This document shows, one piece after another, positions 1 through 4,611 of a stretch of DNA of 6,197 bases. The notes beneath the pieces were generated by a model. The model ran no database searches, was not told where the DNA came from, and saw only the letters and a program-made list of their open reading frames with translations. The DNA is taken from positions 1 to 6,197 of the forward strand of contig JAGBYS010000191.1 of assembly GCA_017628675.1 (NCBI GenBank). Direction: 5' to 3'. This DNA is from Tidjanibacter sp. Lineage in GTDB: Bacteria > Bacteroidota > Bacteroidia > Bacteroidales > Rikenellaceae. Made by a program: the position numbers and the translations under genes. How positions within the stretch are numbered: the first letter of the stretch is position 1; each line of letters begins with the position of its first letter.

Positions 1-5
1 CCTGA

Positions 6-21
6 GGGCCCTTGTGGGCCC
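6..21 (+). other. GC-rich hairpin (GGGCCC-ttgt-GGGCCC)
   Basis: Two copies of the self-complementary hexamer GGGCCC flank a 4-nt loop, giving a perfect 6-bp all-GC stem. It is followed seven bases later by a second hairpin, so the window may start inside the 3' end of an upstream transcript or inside a long pnp leader. No coding region overlapping it is convincing. The role is inferred only from structure, and too little upstream sequence is visible to decide. Confidence 0.4.
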
Positions 22-27
22 ACGGAG

Positions 28-49
28 TTCCCTCATAGAGGGAAATTTT
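28..49 (+). terminator. weak terminator-like hairpin upstream of pnp
   Basis: TTCCCTC and GAGGGAA form a perfect 7-bp stem around the 3-nt loop ATA, followed on the + strand by ATTTT. The short, C-interrupted U-tract makes it a weak intrinsic terminator for a gene lying before the window. There is no U-tract on the minus strand. It could instead be a structural element of the pnp leader, which in enterobacteria is structured and is the site of PnpA autoregulation; no such mechanism is demonstrated here. Confidence 0.35.
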
Positions 50-103
50 CCTATCGCGCGGGTGCGAGCGAATATGCGTGGAGGCTTTAGATGGGGCGGT
101 CGC

Positions 104-163
104 AACAAGACAAGAAAACAACAAACAATTTTTTGGATGCAATAATAAACAAGACGAAAAAAG
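104..163 (+). promoter_or_regulatory. A-rich pnp leader without Shine-Dalgarno
   Basis: The 60 bases before the pnp start are dominated by A and contain no GGAG-like site at the correct spacing. Bacteroidota commonly start translation from A-rich unstructured leaders instead. The segment includes CAATAATAAACAA at 140-152, which recurs exactly in the leader of the downstream lipoprotein gene. No good TAnnTTTG promoter is visible; the run ATTTTTTG at 128-135 matches only the TTTG half, so the pnp promoter may lie before the window or be divergent. Confidence 0.5.
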
Positions 164-2371
164 ATGCTTTACAATGAGATCAAAAAGGTAGTCAAGCTCG
201 ACGCAGAGCGCGAGATTACCATTTCGACTGGCAAGTATGCCAAACAGGCTGACGGTTCGGTTATCGTTCAGCAGGGTGACACTATGTTGCTCGCTACCGT
301 GGTGGCAGCAAAGGATGCAAAGGATGATTGCGACTTTATGCCCCTTTCGGTTGAGTACCGCGAGAAGTATGCGGCTGCAGGTCGCTTCCCCGGTGGCTTC
401 CTCAAACGCGAGGCTCGTCCTTCGGACAGCGAGATTCTGGTAGCAAGGCTTATTGACCGCGCTTTGCGCCCCCTGTTCCCCTCGAACTACCACGCAGAGG
501 TGTTCGTGACCGTGAACCTCATCTCGGCCGCAAAAGATATTCAGCCCGACGCGCTGGCCGGTCTGGCCGCTTCGGCTGCTCTGGCTGTGTCGGACATCCC
601 CTTTGAGTGCCCCATCTCGGAGGTGAGGGTAGCAAGGGTCAATGGCGAGCTGGTTATCAACCCCACTTTTGAGCAGAACAAGGATGCAGATATCGACCTG
701 ATGGTTGGTGCAACCTATGACAACATCCTGATGGTTGAGGGTGAGATGAAGGAGGTGAGCGAGGCCGATATGCTGGAGGCCATCAAGTTTGCTCACGAGG
801 CTATCAAGCCCCAGTGCTTGGCACAGATCGAGCTGGCAAAAGAGCTCGGCAAAGATGTCAAGAGGGAGTACTGCCACGAGGTTAACGACGAGGAGCTCAA
901 GGCTAAGGTTGTAGCCGAGACCTACGATAAGGCATACGCAATCGCAACCGCTGGTAGCGCTAAGCACGAGCGCAGCGAGGCTTTCGAGGCTCTCGAGGCT
1001 GAGTTCTGCGAGCAGTTCACCGAGGAGGAATTGGAGGAGAAGAAGGGTATGATTCACCGCTACTTCCACGACGAGGTCATGAAGAAGGCGATGAGGAATA
1101 TGATCCTTGACGAGGGTAAGCGCCTGGATGGTCGTAAGACCGACGAGATTCGCCCCATCTGGTGCGAGGTAGGCGTTCTTCCCTGCGCCCACGGCTCGGC
1201 AGTCTTCACCCGTGGTGAGACCCAGTCGCTCTCGACCGTAACCCTCGGTACCAAGCTCGACGAGAAGATGATCGACGAGGTTCTGAACCAGGGCAGCGAG
1301 CAGTTCGTTCTCCACTATAACTTCCCTCCCTTCTCCACCGGCGAGGCAAAACCCGCACGCAGCCTTTCGCGTCGTGAGATTGGTCACGGCAACCTGGCTT
1401 GGAGGGCCCTCAAACCTATGGTTCCCGTGGGCGATGAGAACCCCTATGCTGTACGCGTAGTGAGCGACATTCTCGAGTCGAACGGCTCGTCGTCGATGGC
1501 TACCGTTTGCGCAGGTACTCTGGCTCTTATGGACTCGGGTCTGAAGATGAAGAAACCCGTTTCGGGTATCGCTATGGGTCTTATCTCGGAGGGCGACAGG
1601 TACGCTATCCTGTCGGATATCCTTGGCGACGAGGACCACTTGGGCGATATGGACTTCAAGGTGACCGGTACTGCCGATGGTATTACCGCAACCCAGATGG
1701 ATATCAAGGTTGACGGTCTGTCGTATGAGGTTCTGGCTAAGGCTCTGGAGCAGGCTCGTCAGGGTCGTATGCACATCCTCGGCAAGCTCACCGAGTGCAT
1801 CGCTGAGCCCCGTGAGGACTTCCGTCCCTTCGTACCCCGCATCGTACAGATCACCATTCCTCAGGACTTCATTGGTGCTGTTATCGGCCCCGGCGGTAAG
1901 GTTATCCAGGATATCCAGAAGACCACCGGTACCACCATCACCATCACCGAGGTTGACAACAAGGGTATTGTTGACATCTTCGGCGAGAATAAGGAGGGTA
2001 TGGATGCCGCTCTGGCTCGCATCAAGGGCATCGTAGCTGTTCCCGAGATTGGCGAGGTTTACAACGGCAAGATTCGCTCGATTGTTGCCTTTGGTGCATT
2101 TATTGAGATTCTGCCCGGCAAGGACGCTCTGCTTCACATCTCGGAGATCGACTACAAGCGTTTCGAGACTATGGAGGAGACTGGTCTTAAGGAGGGCGAT
2201 ATGCTTGAGGTTAAGCTCATTGGCTCGGATCCTAAGACCGGCAAGCTGAAACTCTCGCGCAAGGTTCTTCTTCCCAAGCCCGAGGGCTATGTGGAGCCCG
2301 CAGAGAGGCCCGCACGCCCCAAAGGTGACCACAAAGGCGGCCACCGCTCGGAGCGCAAGGACAAAAAGTAG
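164..2371 (+). CDS. pnp: Polyribonucleotide nucleotidyltransferase (polynucleotide phosphorylase, PNPase)
   Basis: This enzyme carries out processive 3'-to-5' phosphorolysis of RNA to nucleoside diphosphates, and the reverse polymerisation. It works in the cytoplasm as a homotrimer in mRNA decay. The 735-aa product has the full domain order. The first RNase PH domain occupies about residues 10-145, with [11 protein letters not shown] at 73-83. A helical linker spans about 240-315. The second, catalytic RNase PH domain spans about 325-555. A KH domain lies near 558-620 with its GPGG loop at 575-578, and an S1 domain lies at about 630-700. Expected active-site residues are present: the Arg pair 403-404, phosphate-binding Ser 442-444, and metal-site Asp491, Asp497 and Lys499 in the [12 protein letters not shown] motif. 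The last 35 residues form a Lys/Arg/His-rich tail. Length is normal for the family, with no frameshift. The ATG at 164 matches the conserved N-terminus and follows an A-rich leader. The next gene, 180 nt on, has its own promoter. Confidence 0.98.
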   Translation: MLYNEIKKVVKLDAEREITISTGKYAKQADGSVIVQQGDTMLLATVVAAKDAKDDCDFMPLSVEYREKYAAAGRFPGGFLKREARPSDSEILVARLIDRALRPLFPSNYHAEVFVTVNLISAAKDIQPDALAGLAASAALAVSDIPFECPISEVRVARVNGELVINPTFEQNKDADIDLMVGATYDNILMVEGEMKEVSEADMLEAIKFAHEAIKPQCLAQIELAKELGKDVKREYCHEVNDEELKAKVVAETYDKAYAIATAGSAKHERSEAFEALEAEFCEQFTEEELEEKKGMIHRYFHDEVMKKAMRNMILDEGKRLDGRKTDEIRPIWCEVGVLPCAHGSAVFTRGETQSLSTVTLGTKLDEKMIDEVLNQGSEQFVLHYNFPPFSTGEAKPARSLSRREIGHGNLAWRALKPMVPVGDENPYAVRVVSDILESNGSSSMATVCAGTLALMDSGLKMKKPVSGIAMGLISEGDRYAILSDILGDEDHLGDMDFKVTGTADGITATQMDIKVDGLSYEVLAKALEQARQGRMHILGKLTECIAEPREDFRPFVPRIVQITIPQDFIGAVIGPGGKVIQDIQKTTGTTITITEVDNKGIVDIFGENKEGMDAALARIKGIVAVPEIGEVYNGKIRSIVAFGAFIEILPGKDALLHISEIDYKRFETMEETGLKEGDMLEVKLIGSDPKTGKLKLSRKVLLPKPEGYVEPAERPARPKGDHKGGHRSERKDKK

Positions 2372-2391
2372 TGCCGAATTTTGATTTTTTT

Positions 2392-2406
2392 ATGGTCTTC
2401 GACCAT
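2392..2406 (+). other. hairpin after pnp, no U-tract
   Basis: ATGGTC and GACCAT make a perfect 6-bp stem around TTC, starting 20 nt after the pnp stop. Unlike an intrinsic terminator, the T-run (2385-2391) lies before the stem and an A-run (2414-2420) after it, so neither strand has a U-tract in the right place. The T and A runs could extend the stem. It may stabilise the pnp mRNA 3' end, or pnp may end by Rho or read through. Function unresolved. Confidence 0.4.
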
Positions 2407-2425
2407 TAGAAACAAAAAAAGTTTA

Positions 2426-2433
2426 TACCTTTG
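2426..2433 (+). promoter_or_regulatory. Bacteroidota -7 promoter element (TACCTTTG) for the lipoprotein gene
   Basis: TACCTTTG matches all six fixed bases of the Bacteroidota primary-sigma -7 consensus TAnnTTTG. This is a pattern expected about once per 4 kb by chance, found here in a 180-nt intergenic gap in the correct orientation. The predicted transcription start is near 2440, giving a leader of about 110 nt. No clear TTTG or TTG -33 element is visible at the usual distance; the sequence there is a mixed A-rich stretch. Confidence 0.72.
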
Positions 2434-2439
2434 TTAGTC

Positions 2440-2478
2440 GTAGTGGTGTAGAACGGCCCAGCCGTACTAAACCACTAC
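2440..2478 (+). promoter_or_regulatory. 5'-terminal stem-loop of the lipoprotein mRNA
   Basis: GTAGTGGT (2440-2447) pairs perfectly with ACCACTAC (2471-2478). Inside it, TAG pairs with CTA (2449-2451 with 2467-2469), then ACGGC with GCCGT (2453-2457 with 2461-2465) around a CCA loop, with single G/A and A/A mismatches between segments. That is 16 base pairs in 39 nt. The structure begins 7 nt after the -7 element, at or very near the predicted RNA 5' end. Stem-loops at an mRNA 5' end are known to protect transcripts, as in the E. coli ompA leader; that role here is inference. It could also act as a DNA operator palindrome. Confidence 0.7.
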
Positions 2479-2479
2479 A

Positions 2480-2551
2480 GACGCAAAGAGATAGACGGAA
2501 AGCGACGCAAAATATCAATAACAATAATAAACAAAAGAAAATCAGAACATT
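2480..2551 (+). promoter_or_regulatory. A-rich lipoprotein-gene leader with GACG(C/G)AAA repeats
   Basis: Between the stem-loop and the start codon the leader is unstructured and A-rich. GACGCAAA occurs at 2480-2487 and again at 2504-2511, with the variant GACGGAAA at 2494-2501. CAATAATAAACAA at 2522-2534 is identical to 13 nt of the pnp leader. No Shine-Dalgarno sequence precedes the ATG at 2552. The layout fits initiation on an A-rich leader; whether the repeats bind a protein is unknown. Confidence 0.5.
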
Positions 2552-4342
2552 ATGAAAAGATTCGCAACTGTAGGCTTGGTACTTTCTATGGTAGCTACTA
2601 TGTTGGTAGGTTGTAGCGAGTGCTATGAGAAGATGCAGAAGAAGCAGGACCAGATTCAGTTCACCTGCACCCCCGATCTCCTTACTCTCAAGGGTTCGAC
2701 CGTTGAGGCTGACCTCACCGTGACCTTCCCCGAGATGTATTTCAACACCGAGGCAATCTTGAAGATTACCCCCGTGTTCGTTTACAATGACGGCGAGGAG
2801 ATTGCTTGCGCACCCAAATTCCTCCAGGGTGAGCGCGTTACCGGCAACTACACTCAGATTAGCCGTTTCGACGGTGGTTCCTACTCGCAGCACATCTCCT
2901 TCCCCTTCAAGAAGGGTGTTGTTGGTAGCCTTGAGCTCCGCATCGAGTCGAAATGCTTCGACGATTGCAAGGAGACTCCCGATTTCGTTCCCTTCGCAAC
3001 CTACGCTGTAGCTTCGGGTATCGCTGCCCACCAGACTATGGCTCACGGTATCGGCGACGAGCTCGAGGAGGATGGTCTGTCGGACGCTGAGGCTCTGGCC
3101 CAGGGTGTTGAGAGGACCAAAGAGTCCGCCCAGGAGCTTGTTCTGGATGAGAACAATATCATCGAGAACGAGGAGGGTACCTATGAGTTGATCCTCACCT
3201 CTTTCGAGCGTTCGGCTACCACTATGGCTGAGGCTGAGATTAAGTACACCATCAGCTCTTCGCAGGTTCGCAAACAGCAGCTCTCGCAGGAGCAGATCAC
3301 CCTCTTCAAGGACTTCATCGCTGCAAACCAGGGTGCTGAGAGGATTACCGTTGGTAATGTATACGCTTCCGGTTACGCTTCGCCCGATGGTTCCGAGAAA
3401 TTCAATGCTACCCTCTCCGAGAAACGAAGCGAGTCGGGTGCTAAGGCTATGAAGAAAGAGCTCAAGGGTGTTGAGGGCGTGAACTTCGAGATCGCATCCT
3501 ACGGTGAGGACTGGGACGGCTTCGTGAAGCTCGTTGAGATGTCCGACATCCAGGACAAAGACCTTATTCTGAATGTATTGAGGCTCTACACCTCGGCTAT
3601 CGACCGTGAGGCAGAGATCAAGAATATGGCAGAGGTATTCAAGGTGTTGGCTGAGGAGATTCTTCCCGAGCTCCGTCGTACCCGCTTTGCAGTTCAGGCT
3701 ACCTACGCTGGTCTGACCGACGAGGAGATCCTCGCAGCTGCTAAGGCTGGTGACACCAACCTCGACAACGAGCATATGCTCTACGCTGCTACCCTCACCA
3801 ACAACCTCGGTGAGAAGACCGCCATCTACGCTATGGCTGCTAACACCTACGGCGACCCCATCGCTTACAACAACCTCGGTGTTTGCCTTGTTGCCAACCA
3901 CGAGGTAAGGGCTGCTAAGGTTGCTTTCGAGAAAGCAAGCGAGCTTCCCGAGGCTGCTGCCAATGTGGCTGCTATCTCGCTGAACACCGGTGACGACGAG
4001 CGTGCAAGGAGGTATGTTGAGAACTCGACCTCGATTGCTGCTGAGGCTACCCGCGGTGCTATCTATATCTTCGATGGCGAGTACCAGGAGGCTAAGGAGC
4101 ACCTTGCAGGTTACAACCTGGCTATCGCTGAGCTCTGCGACAACAATGTTGAGGGCGCACGCGAGGCTATCAAGGGTGTTAAGGGTGCAGATGCTGACTA
4201 TGTTCGCGCAATCATCGCAATGAAGGAGGGTGAGGTAAGCGAGGCTACCGCTCTGCTGAAGCAGGCCGTTAAGGCTAAACCCGAGCTCAAAGAGGTTGCT
4301 AAGAACGACATCACCTTCTACGAGATCATTAACAACATCTAA
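2552..4342 (+). CDS. Lipoprotein with central OmpA-like domain and C-terminal TPR-like repeats
   Basis: The 596-aa product is a predicted envelope lipoprotein. Its N-terminus is a short basic then hydrophobic signal ending in a lipobox, LVGC, so the mature protein starts at lipidated Cys21. Residues about 35-155 alternate hydrophobic and polar positions like a beta-rich domain I cannot name. Residues 165-215 are acidic and linker-like. An OmpA-like domain covers about 225-330, with GYASPDGS (274-281) and LSEKRSES (288-295). It is followed by GEDWDGF at 318-324 and a PELRR motif at 372-376, a combination I associate with Bacteroidota OmpA/TPR envelope proteins. Residues about 380-590 are helical TPR-like repeats, the clearest starting at AYNNLG (438-443). 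Likely roles are envelope anchoring through the OmpA domain and protein-protein scaffolding through the repeats; the substrate is unknown. It appears to be monocistronic, with its own promoter and a strong terminator. Strong codon bias suggests high expression. The start at 2552 gives the complete signal peptide. Confidence 0.85.
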   Translation: MKRFATVGLVLSMVATMLVGCSECYEKMQKKQDQIQFTCTPDLLTLKGSTVEADLTVTFPEMYFNTEAILKITPVFVYNDGEEIACAPKFLQGERVTGNYTQISRFDGGSYSQHISFPFKKGVVGSLELRIESKCFDDCKETPDFVPFATYAVASGIAAHQTMAHGIGDELEEDGLSDAEALAQGVERTKESAQELVLDENNIIENEEGTYELILTSFERSATTMAEAEIKYTISSSQVRKQQLSQEQITLFKDFIAANQGAERITVGNVYASGYASPDGSEKFNATLSEKRSESGAKAMKKELKGVEGVNFEIASYGEDWDGFVKLVEMSDIQDKDLILNVLRLYTSAIDREAEIKNMAEVFKVLAEEILPELRRTRFAVQATYAGLTDEEILAAAKAGDTNLDNEHMLYAATLTNNLGEKTAIYAMAANTYGDPIAYNNLGVCLVANHEVRAAKVAFEKASELPEAAANVAAISLNTGDDERARRYVENSTSIAAEATRGAIYIFDGEYQEAKEHLAGYNLAIAELCDNNVEGAREAIKGVKGADADYVRAIIAMKEGEVSEATALLKQAVKAKPELKEVAKNDITFYEIINNI

Positions 4343-4357
4343 TCCCCTGAGGGATTA
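4340..4357 (+). other. hairpin overlapping the lipoprotein stop codon
   Basis: TAATCCC and GGGATTA form a perfect 7-bp stem around CTGA, and the TAA stop codon is the base of the stem. It lacks a U-tract and is followed 9 nt later by the main terminator hairpin. It may shield the mRNA 3' end or assist termination. Confidence 0.5.
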
Positions 4358-4365
4358 AATATGAG

Positions 4366-4402
4366 AAACAAGGCTCTGCTACGGCAGGGCCTTGTTTTTT
4401 TT
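4366..4402 (+). terminator. Strong intrinsic terminator after the lipoprotein gene
   Basis: AAACAAGGCTCTGC pairs with GCAGGGCCTTGTTT over 14 bp, including one G-U pair, closed by a TACG tetraloop. In RNA the loop is C(UACG)G, a member of the very stable UNCG class. The right arm runs into an uninterrupted T-tract through 4402. This is a textbook Rho-independent terminator acting on + strand transcripts. It separates the lipoprotein unit from the receptor gene. Confidence 0.93.
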
Positions 4403-4410
4403 GTGCACCC

Positions 4411-4480
4411 TGGAGGATGGAGGGGGAGTGTGTGCTGCGGTACGGATAGGTGGGTAGGGTGGGGAGTGGTGGTAAAAGGT
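4411..4480 (+). other. G-rich strand-asymmetric intergenic stretch with G-run cluster
   Basis: By hand count, the 90 bases 4411-4500 hold about 43 G and only 5 C on the + strand. G-runs include GGGGG (4422-4426) and the cluster GGG-TA-GGG-T-GGGG (4452-4464) followed by GTGG repeats. Three runs of three or more are tightly spaced and further GG pairs flank them, so a two-tetrad G-quadruplex is plausible and a three-tetrad one marginal. It lies between the terminator and the receptor promoter, so it is probably not transcribed. No gene is supported here. Confidence 0.5.
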
Positions 4481-4496
4481 GTCCATATATATAATA

Positions 4497-4574
4497 GGTG
4501 TAGGAAGTGTGCGAGGTTTTTTTTATCTTTGATGCAACAAAACCGACACGCTGTGTGTCTATAGGGTGTAGGAA
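4497..4574 (+). repeat. 10-nt direct repeat GGTGTAGGAA flanking the receptor promoter
   Basis: GGTGTAGGAA occurs at 4497-4506 and 4565-4574, 68 nt apart. Both copies are preceded by ATA, the second with one extra G. The first copy sits where the -33 region of the receptor promoter should be and the second lies in the leader as part of a hairpin. Paired identical sites around a promoter can be operator half-sites for one regulator; no regulator is identified. Confidence 0.4.
4524..4531 (+). promoter_or_regulatory. Bacteroidota -7 promoter element (TATCTTTG) for the receptor gene
   Basis: TATCTTTG matches every fixed base of TAnnTTTG and lies just after a T-run, within the only sizeable gap before the receptor gene. 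The predicted start of transcription is near 4538, giving a leader of about 74 nt. No TTTG or TTG -33 element is evident; that position carries the GGTGTAGGAA repeat, which would fit a promoter that depends on an activator, though this is inference. Confidence 0.7.
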
Positions 4575-4582
4575 CCCTCAGA
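4545..4582 (+). promoter_or_regulatory. Overlapping hairpins in the receptor mRNA leader
   Basis: Hairpin A pairs GACAC (4545-4549) with GTGTC (4555-4559). Hairpin B pairs AGGGT (4563-4567) with ACCCT (4574-4578) and can extend through TCT (4558-4560) with AGA (4580-4582). The extension of B uses bases of A, so the two compete at 4558-4559. Both stems are short. The start codon is about 30 nt further, after a pyrimidine-rich tract and with no Shine-Dalgarno site. A regulatory role is possible but not shown. Confidence 0.35.
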
Positions 4583-4611
4583 CGAACCACGAACTATAAG
4601 TTTTTCCCCGT

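Noticed and set aside
128..135. ATTTTTTG as a possible pnp -7 promoter element
   Set aside because: Only the TTTG half of TAnnTTTG matches and no -33 element is seen, so it was not listed as a promoter.
74..145. 23-codon upstream open frame (ATG at 74) before pnp, encoding a basic peptide
   Set aside because: No initiation signal, composition reflects the A-rich leader, and such a length is expected by chance. Conservation would be needed to revive it.
2385..2420. Intrinsic terminator after pnp
   Set aside because: The hairpin is real, but the T-run precedes it and an A-run follows, so neither strand has the required U-tract.
2423..4102. 559-codon open frame on the minus strand opposite the lipoprotein gene
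   Set aside because: It is codon-aligned with the sense gene, has low-complexity Leu/Ser/Val-rich content, overlaps the promoter and leader, and is explained by the lack of TTA/CTA/TCA sense codons.
4339..4590. Overlapping short open frames on both strands in the gap before the receptor
   Set aside because: They run through the terminator, promoter and G-rich stretch, and their compositions reflect the skewed DNA instead of protein-like sequence.
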